64,000 nucleotides of DNA from Clostridium sp. OS1-26 (GCF_030915445.1 NZ_CP133264.1:2542001-2606000), one strand, 5' to 3'. Positions 1 to 8,677 are shown, numbered from the stretch's first letter. Notes: generated by a model not told the origin, from the sequence alone. Translations and numbers: made by a program.

Positions 1-228
1 AGGACAATCATGGATAAAATTATGCCTACTGTGAAATCAGTAAAATCTTCTAATATGAATGATGGTGTAGAGGAAATCGCCTCAAAAGTTGAATATGAAA
101 ATGCAAGACAATCTGCTAAAAGAATTTTAGAGAGCTCCATAATTAGTCGTTTTGTAGAGGAGAAAAAGGTTAAAATAATTACAGCCAAGTATCATTTAAA
201 AACAGGAAAAGTAGAGATGCTAAAATAA
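1..228 (+). CDS. Beta-carbonic anhydrase, C-terminal end (partial)
   Basis: The open frame runs in from the left edge (the first codons read R-T-I before an internal ATG at 10), so this is the tail of a gene that starts outside the window. The last 45 or so residues have the typical end of beta-class carbonic anhydrases: an acidic helix, then ENARQSAKRILES, then a helix-strand pair reading VEEKKVKIITAKYHLKTGKV. The catalytic zinc ligands would lie upstream and cannot be seen. Family members interconvert CO2 and bicarbonate in the cytoplasm. The assignment rests only on the C-terminal pattern. Confidence 0.6.
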   Translation, partial: RTIMDKIMPTVKSVKSSNMNDGVEEIASKVEYENARQSAKRILESSIISRFVEEKKVKIITAKYHLKTGKVEMLK

Positions 229-336
229 TAAGTATAATTTTATCGGTTATATTTGGACAAAGCACAGGGGCTAAATTCTCCCTTATGGAATATATTAAAG
301 AAAAAGCTATATACAAGGGGGGAGGAATGGTTTGCT

Positions 337-696
337 ATGGATGTAGAAGAGTTAAATATACTTGGAGCTCAGTTAACTTTTTTAGGCGATGGCTTACTGC
401 TTTTAGCTGCAGAAAAAGAAGCAAGTTTAGATAAAATAAAAGATAAAAAGAAAAAAGAGGAGCAAAGTCAGTTAGCTACTAATTTAAATATATGTGGAAA
501 TTTTATTGTTTTATTAGGTGATACAATTGCCCTTATAGCAACTCAGCAAGAAGCAGAAAAAACTTTTCAAAATGAAAAAAAGGTTGATCCTATTACTTTG
601 GAGGCCACTCGTGAAGAATTAATAGGAGCACAGTTAAATGTTATTGGTGATGTCTTTAGTTATAGAGCAGCAGTTTTAGCAGCCAGCGTTCGTTAA
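337..696 (+). CDS. Small protein of three imperfect repeats, unknown function
   Basis: I do not recognise this 119-residue protein. The start at 337 is chosen because a strong ribosome-binding site (ggggggagg, about 317-325) sits 11 bases before it; a TTG at 253 is also in frame but has no such site. The protein consists of three related units of roughly 35 residues, each with a G-A/N-x3-L/I-G-D core followed by an alanine-rich helix (GAQLTFLGDGLLLLAAEKEA, GNFIVLLGDTIALIATQQEA, GAQLNVIGDVFSYRAAVLAA), separated by charged lysine/glutamate linkers. It has no signal peptide and no convincing membrane segments. It stands alone between the carbonic anhydrase and a terminator. Confidence 0.6.
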   Translation: MDVEELNILGAQLTFLGDGLLLLAAEKEASLDKIKDKKKKEEQSQLATNLNICGNFIVLLGDTIALIATQQEAEKTFQNEKKVDPITLEATREELIGAQLNVIGDVFSYRAAVLAASVR

Positions 697-732
697 AAAT
701 TATAATAGTAAAACAAATTAGTTTATTTTAAA

Positions 733-766
733 GGAGTGCCTCGATTTATAGGCACTCTTTCGTTTT
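733..766 (+). terminator. Rho-independent terminator
   Basis: GGAGTGCCT and AGGCACTC form a stem closed by a short loop and followed by CTTTCGTTTT. It ends the transcript of the repeat protein. Confidence 0.8.
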
Positions 767-786
767 GCACTAAATGCGAAATTTTA

Positions 787-824
787 ATACTTTTTTATAT
801 TTTGGGTAAAATATAAAAAAGTAT
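787..824. repeat. Perfect 17-bp AT-rich hairpin
   Basis: 787-803 and 808-824 are exact inverted copies separated by GGGT. The stem has runs of six T and six A. It lies upstream of the helicase promoter at 884-912, so it is not in that mRNA leader. It may be a second, bidirectional terminator or a protein-binding site. Confidence 0.6.
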
Positions 825-883
825 ATTAAAAAGATTTCTAACCTCAGTATTTACAGTATTTTTTTATATTGTCAAATTAACAC

Positions 884-912
884 TTGATAATATAAGTAGA
901 TTATATTATAAT
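884..912 (+). promoter_or_regulatory. Sigma-A-type promoter of the DEAD-box helicase gene
   Basis: TTGATA at 884-889 and TATAAT at 907-912 are separated by 17 bases, about 30 bases before the start codon region. Close to the housekeeping consensus. Confidence 0.6.
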
Positions 913-943
913 GAATTGATTTATACGGAAAGAAGGAATGTAA

Positions 944-2515
944 ATGAAAGAAATGAAGTTTAGTGATTTAGGACTTAATGACGATATACTTAAAGCCATT
1001 GATGGAATGGGATTTGAGGAGCCTTCTAATATACAGGCTGAAGTTATACCTGTTATTTTAGAAGGTTTTGATGTTATTGGCCAGGCTCAAACTGGTACGG
1101 GAAAAACACTTGCTTTTGGTGCGCCAGTTTTGAGTAAATCTAATGGATCACAAGGAAAAATATCAAGTATTATATTAACTCCTACAAGAGAATTAGCTAT
1201 ACAGGTAAATGATGAATTAGTGCGTGTGTCTAAATATTCTAGAATAAAACTTTTACCTGTTTATGGCGGTCAACCTATTGAAAGACAGATTAAAGCTCTA
1301 AGAAAAGGAATAGATATGGTGGTTGGTACTCCTGGTAGAGTTTTAGATCTTATAAGAAGAAATGTAATTGATTTAAGTGGTGTTAAGTTCCTTGTGCTTG
1401 ATGAAGCTGATGAGATGCTTAACATGGGCTTTATTGACGATATAGAAAGCATTATACAAGAGTGCGGAAGTGATAGACAGACATTATTGTTTTCAGCTAC
1501 TATGCCTAATGAAATTAAAAAACTAGCAAAAAGATATATGAAGTCTGATGCTAAACATATATCAATAGTAAAAAATGCTATGACAGTATCTACTATTAAT
1601 CAGTACTACTATGAAATTAAACAAAAAGATAGATTTGAATCTTTATGCAGAATTCTTGATGTAGATGAGCCTGCTACAGCAATTATTTTCTGTAAGACTA
1701 AAAGAGGTGTAGATGAATTAGTAGAATCTATGCAAGCTAGAGGATATAACGTAGAAGGTATGCATGGAGATATGAGCCAGAATCAAAGAATGAATACACT
1801 TAGAAAGTTTAAAGAAGGAAATCTAGAATTCCTTGTGGCAACAGATGTTGCAGCAAGAGGTATTGATGTTGAGAATGTAACACATGTTATCAACTATGAA
1901 TTACCACAAGATATAGAATCATATGTACACAGAATTGGTAGAACAGGAAGAGCTAATAAAGAAGGAATAGCATATACTCTTGTTACTGCTAGAGAATATA
2001 TGACTCTTAAGCAAATAGAAAAGGTTACAAAGAGCAAGATAAAGAGAAAAGAAATACCATCAATTGATGATATATTCCATTCAAAATATAAAAATATATT
2101 AAATAGAGTAAAAGAAACTCTAGAGCAAGAGGATTATAAGAAGTTTGTTCCTCTAGCCGCAGAACTTGATGAGGAATTTAATCTTGTTGATGTAGCTGCA
2201 GCTTTAATGAATATAGTTTACGGTAAGGAAATAAGCTTTGATTATACAGAAGATCGTATAGGTGGAGAATCAAATTATGTTAGATTATTCCTAACTGTTG
2301 GACGTATGGATAGGGTTAATCCAAAGGAAATGCTTAGATTCTTCGGTGATAATGCAGATGTACACAAAGAAGATATCGGAAATATAGATATACTTGAAAA
2401 GTTCTCTTTTGTTGATGTAGCTGAAGGCGCAGTTAACTCATTGATAAAGAACTGCTCAGGTAAAAAGTTATGTGGAAGAAAATTAAAGATGGAAGTATCT
2501 ACAGGAAGAAGATAA
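944..2515 (+). CDS. DEAD-box ATP-dependent RNA helicase with DbpA-type RNA-binding tail
   Basis: A 523-residue cytoplasmic RNA helicase that unwinds RNA duplexes with ATP, typically in ribosome assembly, mRNA turnover and cold adaptation. The N-terminal RecA-like domain shows the Q motif (GFEEPSNIQ), Walker A AQTGTGKT near residue 48, DEAD near 152 and SAT near 182. The second RecA-like domain holds the arginine-finger motif HRIGRTGR near 330. Residues from about 445 form the small RRM-like DbpA/CsdA domain, which binds structured RNA. A GGAAAGAAGGAATG region gives the ribosome site just before the ATG. It is a single-gene unit between its own promoter and terminator. DeaD and CshA are both reasonable names. 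Confidence 0.92.
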   Translation: MKEMKFSDLGLNDDILKAIDGMGFEEPSNIQAEVIPVILEGFDVIGQAQTGTGKTLAFGAPVLSKSNGSQGKISSIILTPTRELAIQVNDELVRVSKYSRIKLLPVYGGQPIERQIKALRKGIDMVVGTPGRVLDLIRRNVIDLSGVKFLVLDEADEMLNMGFIDDIESIIQECGSDRQTLLFSATMPNEIKKLAKRYMKSDAKHISIVKNAMTVSTINQYYYEIKQKDRFESLCRILDVDEPATAIIFCKTKRGVDELVESMQARGYNVEGMHGDMSQNQRMNTLRKFKEGNLEFLVATDVAARGIDVENVTHVINYELPQDIESYVHRIGRTGRANKEGIAYTLVTAREYMTLKQIEKVTKSKIKRKEIPSIDDIFHSKYKNILNRVKETLEQEDYKKFVPLAAELDEEFNLVDVAAALMNIVYGKEISFDYTEDRIGGESNYVRLFLTVGRMDRVNPKEMLRFFGDNADVHKEDIGNIDILEKFSFVDVAEGAVNSLIKNCSGKKLCGRKLKMEVSTGRR

Positions 2516-2530
2516 TTTTCACTATAATAT

Positions 2531-2568
2531 AAAAAGGTCCTAATTGCTTTTGCAATCAGGACCTTTTT
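2531..2568. terminator. Bidirectional terminator after the helicase
   Basis: AAAAAGGTCCTAATTGC and GCAATCAGGACCTTTTT form a long stem flanked by A and T runs, so it can serve the helicase (+) and the convergent cell-wall gene (-). Confidence 0.85.
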
Positions 2569-2575
2569 ATATTGA

Positions 2576-3483
2576 CTAAAATACTTTTATAGATGTTTTC
2601 TTTGGAAGTGTTCCTAGAAATTTTGCATTTTCATTTGCAATTCTTAAACCGTATCCGCTGTCATCTGCGGATGAATAAAAGACTTTTAATCCATCTATTT
2701 GTGTAAAGTTGTCCATAGGAATTCCGTTAAAATTTAAATGATTACCTTGAAGTCCTAAGGAATAAATCCCTTTATTAACTTCACCAGAAAAAACATCAAA
2801 ACATCTAATTTGTTCCCATGAATTACTTACTTTCTGATATACTTTACAGATATGACCTGAAGTATTTACCATTACATAATAATCTGTGGTTGATTTAAAG
2901 TTCTTAGTTTCGTCTGATATATAATTAATATTTTCATTTATTTTATCTATCAATTTGGTATCTATTTTATCGGTAATAGGTAAATTATTTTTTTTCTGAA
3001 AGTCCTTTATAGCTGCAACTGTATCAGAACTTTTTAAGTTTCCTGTTAGCTGTATTTTATATCCTAAGTATATAAGTTTTTTTGAATATCTGTAGATACA
3101 GGGCTAAATCCATCGCTATCGTCTATAGAATAATTGGAAGAGTATTTTAACAAGGCTTTAGCTGTCTGTGGTCCAAATATTCCATCAGCTTTTAAACAAA
3201 ATTTCTTTTGAATTTCCAACACCGCCTCCTTAGTATATTGTCCATACACACCATCTTCAGCTAGCCCAGCACCACAATATAGGTTTAAAGCGCTTTGTAT
3301 AGTTTTAACTACAGCGCCCTTATCACCAGACTTTACAACTTTGTTAGAGCATATATTATAATTATATGCTGGCTGTTTTGCGATGTCATTTGGTGCTGGC
3401 TGTTGTGCATGTACGGATTTGTTTGGAATAGATATCCCAGCAGCAATAGATGCTATAACCAATAGTTGTTTTGTATTTTTCAA
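2576..3483 (-). pseudogene. Secreted peptidoglycan-binding protein with degenerate L,D-transpeptidase (YkuD) domain, frameshifted
   Basis: Reading from 3483 there is a signal peptide (basic start, hydrophobic stretch, VHAQQ cleavage region) and a PG_binding_1 domain (VVKSGDKGAVVKTIQSALN to GIFGPQTAKALL). The frame then stops at 3064. The -1 frame continues without a stop into a second PG-binding-like module and a YkuD-like domain ending at 2576, so this is one gene broken at the T7 run 3077-3083 (A7 on the coding strand; eight A would restore it). The YkuD domain ends in SGYGLRIANENAKFLG, where active enzymes have S-H-G-C-I/V-R-L/M, so the catalytic His and Cys are missing. The product is therefore probably a cell-wall binding protein and not a crosslinking enzyme. 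Confidence 0.7.
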
Positions 3484-3626
3484 GTTAGGTTCCTCCTTTG
3501 TGAAAAATAAATCTAAATGTGTAACTATAATGAATTTAATGAAAATTCATGTCGAATAATAAGTTTTATATATGTTAAATACGAGTATAGTCTCGATTAT
3601 TGGGGGGTATTATGTAAAAAAATATA

Positions 3627-3660
3627 AAAAAAAGCATGTTGTAGTTAACATGCTTTTTTT
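3627..3660. terminator. Hairpin terminator, probably bidirectional
   Basis: AGCATGTT and AACATGCT pair around GTAGTT, with an A run before and a T run after. On the minus strand it follows the Mur-like gene; the gene's stop codon lies right beside it. Confidence 0.7.
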
Positions 3661-4304
3661 CAAAATATTTCAGTTTGAGTTAGTGCATTTATGATAAGAT
3701 TTAAAGGAAATCCCAGAAAATAGCAAGTTCCAATAGCAGCCAATGTATCATAAACATTAGAGTTATTAAAACTATTTATTTTAACTTTTTTTTCTGACCC
3801 ATTAAAATCTAATATAAAATTTATACCAGATTGAGAGTACCGTATATCTTTTGCCATAAAATCTGCAGTTGTATTTATGCCATAAGTGATTGCATCAAAA
3901 GGAACGTTTTTACTTATTTTATTTAAAAGCGGATCATCTACATTAATCAATCCAAGTCCACATACTTTAAAAAGTTTCATCATCGAATTTTTACAGCTGT
4001 TTTCGTTTTTTACATTAGACAAATCTTTGTTTAAATCTGTAAAAATCCTAATATCAAAATCATACAAATTAGCTCTGTGATAGGTTAAAGATGAATAACT
4101 GTATTCTTTTACAGATATATTTTTAGCAGTATCTACAATTTTTGAGCTTCTACCTAAGTACTTAAGTATTGCTCTTATTAAACGAGTAACTGGCTTTCTA
4201 TCTTCATTACCAGTAATTCCAATAAAATTAAATTTTTCTGATAGTTTATCATTAACTTGAATTACATCATAGGAAATCTCATTGAATATCTGACGATGTT
4301 CCAT
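3660..4304 (-). CDS. Degenerate Mur-ligase-like protein
   Basis: This 214-residue protein resembles the ATP-binding middle domain of MurE/MurF-type ligases but lacks key parts. GITGNEDRKPVTRLI sits where these enzymes have the P-loop GITGTNGKT, so the nucleotide-binding lysine/threonine pattern is lost. The later stretch (GLINVDDP, then FDAITYGINTTADFMAKDI, then a VYDTLAAIGTCYFLG helix) follows the domain order of MurE. The usual N-terminal substrate domain and the C-terminal ligase domain are absent (family members are about 450-500 residues). I infer a non-catalytic relative. A ribosome site (GGAGGA) precedes the ATG. It is transcribed towards the peptidoglycan-binding gene, a cell-wall theme in both. 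Confidence 0.5.
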   Translation of the reverse strand: MEHRQIFNEISYDVIQVNDKLSEKFNFIGITGNEDRKPVTRLIRAILKYLGRSSKIVDTAKNISVKEYSYSSLTYHRANLYDFDIRIFTDLNKDLSNVKNENSCKNSMMKLFKVCGLGLINVDDPLLNKISKNVPFDAITYGINTTADFMAKDIRYSQSGINFILDFNGSEKKVKINSFNNSNVYDTLAAIGTCYFLGFPLNLIINALTQTEIF

Positions 4305-4498
4305 TTATATTCCTCCTCCATTATTTCAACTAAGCTTCAAGTGAGATTTTAAAACTTTATTTAAAGCAAATTTTACTTTATATCTTATACTATTATTATA
4401 ATAATAATTTTTGCTATGTTTATTGCTAAAAATGCTTAATATATTGCAAAAGTTGTTTTATTATATAATAGAGAGAAAAATATATAGAGGAGTAAGTT

Positions 4499-5371
4499 AT
4501 GAATAGTAACAATCATGTCCTAAATATAAAAAGAGGATATCTAAAGGAAGATTTTATTTTCTTTCACTTAAAAGATAAAAAACAAATAGAATTTGAGTTT
4601 CATTACCATGACTTTAATAAAATTGTAATATTTATATCAGGCAAAGTTACGTATTTAATTGAAGGTAAAGCTTATGAGTTAAAACCCTGGGATATACTTT
4701 TTGTAAGTAGCAATGAAGTTCATAAACCGCTTATTGATCCAGAGGAAACTTATGAACGTATAGTTATATGGATTAATTCAAAATTTTTAGAGAAGCATAA
4801 TGCGGAAGATAACAATTTAATGACATGCTTTGAATTGGCTTCTAGCCAAAAGTGCAGCCTTTTGAGATTAAGTCCTGAATTATTAATAAGTATAAAGAAT
4901 ACAATGACTCAACTTGAAGCAGCATACAAAGATAATGAATTTGGTAATTATGTATTAAAAAACGCTTTGTTTTTACAAGTAATGGTATATTTAAATAGAC
5001 TGGCATTAAAAAGTGAAAATAATACTAGAAATAGTGATATCAAGTATGATGAAAATATAGATAATATTTTAAATTATATAAATACCAACCTTAATAGTGA
5101 TTTATCTCTAGATAAGCTTTCAGATAAGTTTTTCATGAGTAAATATTATTTAATGCATAAGTTTAAGAAATATACAGGATACACAATCTATAATTATATA
5201 ATGCAAAAAAGGATTATAATGGCCAATAATTTAATAAAAGGTGGGAAACCAATAACAGAAGCTTGTTTTGAATGTGGATTTGGTGATTATTCAAGTTTCT
5301 TAAAAGCTTTTAAGAAAATTTTCGGAATATCTCCGAAGCAGTATTATAAAGCTTTAAAAGAGCTTGAATAA
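4499..5371 (+). CDS. AraC-family transcriptional regulator with N-terminal cupin
   Basis: This 290-residue DNA-binding regulator has an N-terminal sugar/effector-binding cupin (HYHDFNKIVIFISGKVTYLIEG, then WDILFVSSNEVH) and a C-terminal pair of helix-turn-helix motifs from about residue 190 (LSLDKLSDKFFMSKYYLMHKF and ITEACFECGFGDYSSFLKAF) ending in the family signature GISPKQYYKAL. The start follows GAGGAGTAAGTT. It stands alone, with divergent Mur-like and convergent hemolysin-family neighbours. Nothing nearby shows its target or ligand. Confidence 0.88.
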   Translation: MNSNNHVLNIKRGYLKEDFIFFHLKDKKQIEFEFHYHDFNKIVIFISGKVTYLIEGKAYELKPWDILFVSSNEVHKPLIDPEETYERIVIWINSKFLEKHNAEDNNLMTCFELASSQKCSLLRLSPELLISIKNTMTQLEAAYKDNEFGNYVLKNALFLQVMVYLNRLALKSENNTRNSDIKYDENIDNILNYINTNLNSDLSLDKLSDKFFMSKYYLMHKFKKYTGYTIYNYIMQKRIIMANNLIKGGKPITEACFECGFGDYSSFLKAFKKIFGISPKQYYKALKELE

Positions 5372-5442
5372 TCACAATAAGAACTTCCTCGATCATTATT
5401 TAGACGTAGATTATTTTAAATCAGCTTCAAAAATTATAAAAT

Positions 5443-6093
5443 TTATAAGTATAGTACGTATTTAAACATAAGCCAGTAATGGCAGAAGCTTCCTGCCAAA
5501 ACAAATATGTGGAATATTTCATGAAAACCGAAGTATTTTAAATTAATTTTAGGCCATTTGGTTGCATAAATTACGCCTCCTACAGTATAGGCAATTCCAC
5601 CTGCAAATAGCCATGACATTGCTCCAGGAGAAAAAACTTTATTTAGAGGATATATAGCTATAATCACTAACCAACCCATAAAAATATAGAAAAGAGTAGA
5701 TAGCCATCTTGGAGCGTTAAACCAAAAGTTTTTTATTATTATGCCTATAATTGTAAGACCCCATATAGTACCAAAAATACTCCATCCCCAGGCACCCCTT
5801 AGAGCAATTAGGCAAATAGGAGTATAACTTCCAGCAATTAAAAGATAAATCATAGAATGATCGACTCTTCTAAGTATATTAATTGCTTTTTGAGAAACAG
5901 ATGCCAGATGATATATTGAACTAGCAGAATAAAGTAATATTAAACTGGCTCCAAAGATAGAAAAGGTTACAATATGCCAGACACTACTCTGTGTAGCAGA
6001 ATATACAATCAAAATAACTAATCCTACAATTGAGGCAAAGACACCAAATAAATGTGTTAATCCGCTGACCGGTTCACGAAGCTTTGCAAACAT
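5443..6093 (-). CDS. Hemolysin III / PAQR-family seven-helix membrane protein (TrhA-like)
   Basis: This 216-residue integral membrane protein has seven hydrophobic segments. The metal-site residues conserved in the HlyIII/PAQR family are present: SSIYH (near residue 62), the Asp of RRVDHS (near 78) and the HxxxH of GFHEIFH (near 195). Bacterial members are metal-dependent membrane proteins linked to membrane-lipid and energy homeostasis; the hemolysin name is historical and does not mean a toxin here. The start follows a GGAAGGATG region. It is a single gene; a perfect inverted repeat at 6131-6157 lies about 40 bases upstream. Confidence 0.85.
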   Translation of the reverse strand: MFAKLREPVSGLTHLFGVFASIVGLVILIVYSATQSSVWHIVTFSIFGASLILLYSASSIYHLASVSQKAINILRRVDHSMIYLLIAGSYTPICLIALRGAWGWSIFGTIWGLTIIGIIIKNFWFNAPRWLSTLFYIFMGWLVIIAIYPLNKVFSPGAMSWLFAGGIAYTVGGVIYATKWPKINLKYFGFHEIFHIFVLAGSFCHYWLMFKYVLYL

Positions 6094-6130
6094 AACATCC
6101 TTCCTTTCAAATTATCAATAATTATATTTC

Positions 6131-6157
6131 AACATGTAGTTTTTAAAACTACATGTT
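6131..6157. promoter_or_regulatory. Inverted repeat upstream of the hemolysin III-family gene
   Basis: AACATGTAGTTTT and AAAACTACATGTT are exact inverted copies separated by one base, about 40 bases before the minus-strand start. With no T run on that strand, an operator is more likely than a terminator. Confidence 0.45.
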
Positions 6158-6441
6158 GTTATGTTAAGATCATATATCTATATTAGCTATATATCAAGTT
6201 AAATTTTAGTTATAATTCCTGAGTTATGGATGATCTACAAGATATAACTCTTCATACATATGTCTTTCACGGTTTTTTACAACTATATATTATTAGTAGA
6301 TAAAATAGATTTTATGACAATAATAGCTACAATATTATATATTTATATTTGTATTTTACTACAAATGATAACTAAAATACACCAAGAAATGAAAAAGATT
6401 TCAATATGGAATAAATACTGTAAGCTTAAAATGATAGTGCT

Positions 6442-6461
6442 TTCTTCATAAAATCTACACA
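6442..6461 (+). promoter_or_regulatory. Candidate response-regulator box at the two-component promoter
   Basis: TTCTTCATAAAATCTACACA recurs with one mismatch on the minus strand at 17068-17087 before the TauE fusion gene, and its TTCTTCATAAAAT part recurs before csoR at 8565-8577. This suggests autoregulation by the adjacent OmpR-type regulator. Confidence 0.5.
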
Positions 6462-6506
6462 GATATTTGTTATTCTGATAATATAGGTGTTATTGAGGTG
6501 AACGAT

Positions 6507-7190
6507 ATGAACAATATATTAATTATAGAAGATGAGAAAAAAATATATGATGTATTAAAGGCATACTTGGAAAAGGAAGGATATAAGGTTTATTGTACAG
6601 ATAGTGGAACGGAAGGTTTAAAGCTTTTTGATTCAATTAAATTTAAGCTGGTTATATTAGATTTAATGCTTCCAGATATTCAGGGAGAAGAAATATGTGA
6701 AATTATGAGAGCTAAATCAGATGTATACATTTATATGTTAACAGCTAAGTCTTCTTTAGAAGACAAAATAGAGGGGCTTAATATAGGAGCAGATGAATAC
6801 TTAGTAAAGCCATTTAGCCCAAGAGAACTTACTGCTCGTGTAAACGCATTATTTAGAAGAATAGATATAGAAGACTCTAATGCTTTATCTTTTAATAATA
6901 ATGAATTAGAAATATATAAAGACAGCAGAATAGTAAAGTTAAAAGGAGAGGAAGTAGCATTAACCCCTAATGAATTTGATATACTATATCTACTTGCAGT
7001 AAATAAAGGTAGAGCATTTAGTAGAGAGCAATTAATAGAAAAAGTATTTGGAATAGATTTCGAAGGATTCGATAGAACAGTAGATGTTCATATAAAAAAT
7101 ATAAGAAAGAAAATAGAGGCTGATAGTAAAAATTCTAAATATATTTTGACTGTTACAAGAGTGGGATATAAGTTTGGTGGTGAAAGCTAA
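6507..7190 (+). CDS. OmpR/PhoB-family response regulator
   Basis: A 227-residue two-component regulator. The receiver domain has the acidic pair near residues 9-10 (IIEDE), the phospho-acceptor Asp in VILDLMLPD near 52, and the conserved Lys in YLVKPFSPREL near 101. The C-terminal winged helix ends in VHIKNIRKKIE and TVTRVGYKF, the OmpR signature. The ATG at 6507 is preferred over the in-frame GTG at 6498 because GAGGTG (6495-6500) is its ribosome site. The stop overlaps the start of the sensor kinase (TAATG), so the two are co-translated. Shared promoter boxes suggest it controls itself, the copper operon and the TauE fusion. Confidence 0.92.
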   Translation: MNNILIIEDEKKIYDVLKAYLEKEGYKVYCTDSGTEGLKLFDSIKFKLVILDLMLPDIQGEEICEIMRAKSDVYIYMLTAKSSLEDKIEGLNIGADEYLVKPFSPRELTARVNALFRRIDIEDSNALSFNNNELEIYKDSRIVKLKGEEVALTPNEFDILYLLAVNKGRAFSREQLIEKVFGIDFEGFDRTVDVHIKNIRKKIEADSKNSKYILTVTRVGYKFGGES

Positions 7191-8563
7191 TGTATAGCAT
7201 AAGCAAAAAACTGAGTATTATATTACTAGTGTGCTCAGTACTCGCAACAGTACTTACTGCTATTTTTGTAAATTTCACCATAAACAATAAGTTTAATCAG
7301 TACATGGTTGATATTCAAAATAAAAGAAACGAAAGAATAGTACAATACTTTCAGGAGGTCTATAAAAGAGATAAACAGTGGACGAAAGAATCAGGAAGAG
7401 AAATGGAACATGAGGCCTTTATGAGTAATTACTGTTTAACTTTATTAGATGCAAATAAAAAGCTAGTTTGGACAATGGATCCAAATGATATTAGAGAAAA
7501 AAATCATCTGACAATGATTAATGATAAAGAAAAGGGAGTGTATAATACAATTAATCTTCCTATTAGATACAATGGGAAGATTGTGGGATATGTGGGCATA
7601 GGTCAATATTCTTCGGTTTTATTATCTTCAGAAGATATAAATTTCAAACTGTCAATAAATAAAGGAATCGCAGCAAGTATTATACTCACTTTAATTATTG
7701 TTATTTTTACAAGCTTATATTTTTCAAAGCAATTTTCCGTGCCTATTAGAGAAGTATCTGATATATCAGTTAATCTTTCACGTGGTGATTACAATACTAG
7801 GTCAAATGCTAAAACTGATATACTAGAGCTTGAAAATCTTAAAGATAGCATAAACACATTAGGAGAGAAGCTTAAACAACAGGATTTATTAAGAAGAAGA
7901 TTGGTATCTGATATTTCTCATGAAATTAGAACTCCTTTAAATATACTTCAAAATAATTTAGAAGCTATGATTGATGGTATTTTCCCTGTGAATACTGAAC
8001 AGTTAACAGCTCTTAATGACGAAGTTATTAGGTTTGGAAAGCTTTTAAATAACCTAAATGTTTTAAAAGAGTCTGAAGCAGAAGGCATTTTACTAAACAA
8101 AGAAAAAGTTTCGATAGACGAGCTTATAGCATCTGTATGTGATGATTTTACAATTGTATTAAAAGAAAAAAATATAGAGTTAACTTATAATCTTAAATAT
8201 AATGAGAATTATATAATTTTAGGTGATAGAGATAAACTAAAACAAGTGTTTATAAATATCTTATCTAATGCAGTAAAATTTACAAATGAGAATGGTAAGA
8301 TATGGGTTAATCTTACAAAAAATAAGAATGAGATTATTGTTAGTATAAGAGATACTGGTATAGGAATTAGTAAAAAAGATTTGCCATTTATATTTGAAAG
8401 ACTCTATAGAGGAGATAAAAGTAGAAATAAGATTGATGGAAGCGGTATAGGCTTAACTATAGTAAAAAATATATTGACTTTTCATTCTGCCTCTATTAAT
8501 GTAGAAAGTGAAGTCAATAAAGGTTCTACATTTACTATACATTTTAAATCTTTATCTTCATAA
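7190..8563 (+). CDS. Membrane sensor histidine kinase
   Basis: A 457-residue partner of the preceding regulator. A first membrane helix lies at about 8-30 and a second at about 160-180; between them is an extracytoplasmic sensor domain of roughly 130 residues. A HAMP linker follows (about 182-235), then the phospho-acceptor His in SHEIRTPLN near residue 244. The ATP-binding domain has the N box (NILSNAVKFT), G1 (DTGIGI) and G2 (GSGIGLTI). The sensor loop has no obvious cysteine- or histidine-rich copper motif, so its signal cannot be read from sequence. The position directly before csoR-copA and the shared promoter motif make a metal or envelope-stress signal plausible. Confidence 0.92.
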   Translation: MYSISKKLSIILLVCSVLATVLTAIFVNFTINNKFNQYMVDIQNKRNERIVQYFQEVYKRDKQWTKESGREMEHEAFMSNYCLTLLDANKKLVWTMDPNDIREKNHLTMINDKEKGVYNTINLPIRYNGKIVGYVGIGQYSSVLLSSEDINFKLSINKGIAASIILTLIIVIFTSLYFSKQFSVPIREVSDISVNLSRGDYNTRSNAKTDILELENLKDSINTLGEKLKQQDLLRRRLVSDISHEIRTPLNILQNNLEAMIDGIFPVNTEQLTALNDEVIRFGKLLNNLNVLKESEAEGILLNKEKVSIDELIASVCDDFTIVLKEKNIELTYNLKYNENYIILGDRDKLKQVFINILSNAVKFTNENGKIWVNLTKNKNEIIVSIRDTGIGISKKDLPFIFERLYRGDKSRNKIDGSGIGLTIVKNILTFHSASINVESEVNKGSTFTIHFKSLSS

Positions 8564-8580
8564 TTTCTTCATAAAATTAA
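8557..8580 (+). promoter_or_regulatory. Direct-repeat regulator box upstream of the csoR operon
   Basis: CTTCATAATTT is followed immediately by CTTCATAAAAT, an 11-base direct repeat as used by OmpR-type dimers. It overlaps the end of the kinase gene and matches the core of the boxes at 6442 and 17068. Confidence 0.45.
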
Positions 8581-8632
8581 TGTATTATGTATATAAAGGC
8601 AAGAGAATTGAAAAACTTAATTATATATTTAG

Positions 8633-8661
8633 TTGCTATTGAATAATTGATTCAATAGCAA
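8633..8661. repeat. Perfect 11-bp inverted repeat
   Basis: TTGCTATTGAA and TTCAATAGCAA flank a seven-base loop. It may end the kinase transcript, but the following bases are A-rich, so a terminator is uncertain. Confidence 0.5.
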
Positions 8662-8677
8662 TTAAAAAAATTTATCA

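Larger units (their letters stand above)
6094..6506. other. Intergenic region between divergent hemolysin III-family and response-regulator genes
   Basis: It holds the inverted repeat at 6131-6157 and the regulator box at 6442-6461. A 63-codon open frame at 6260-6451 has no ribosome site and a leucine/isoleucine composition like random AT-rich DNA; I do not call it a gene. Confidence 0.5.

Noticed and set aside
5443..6093. Hemolysin toxin
   Set aside because: The HlyIII/PAQR family is a membrane housekeeping family; the name does not show toxicity.
6260..6451. 63-codon open frame as a gene
   Set aside because: No ribosome site, random-looking composition and position inside the promoter region of the response regulator.
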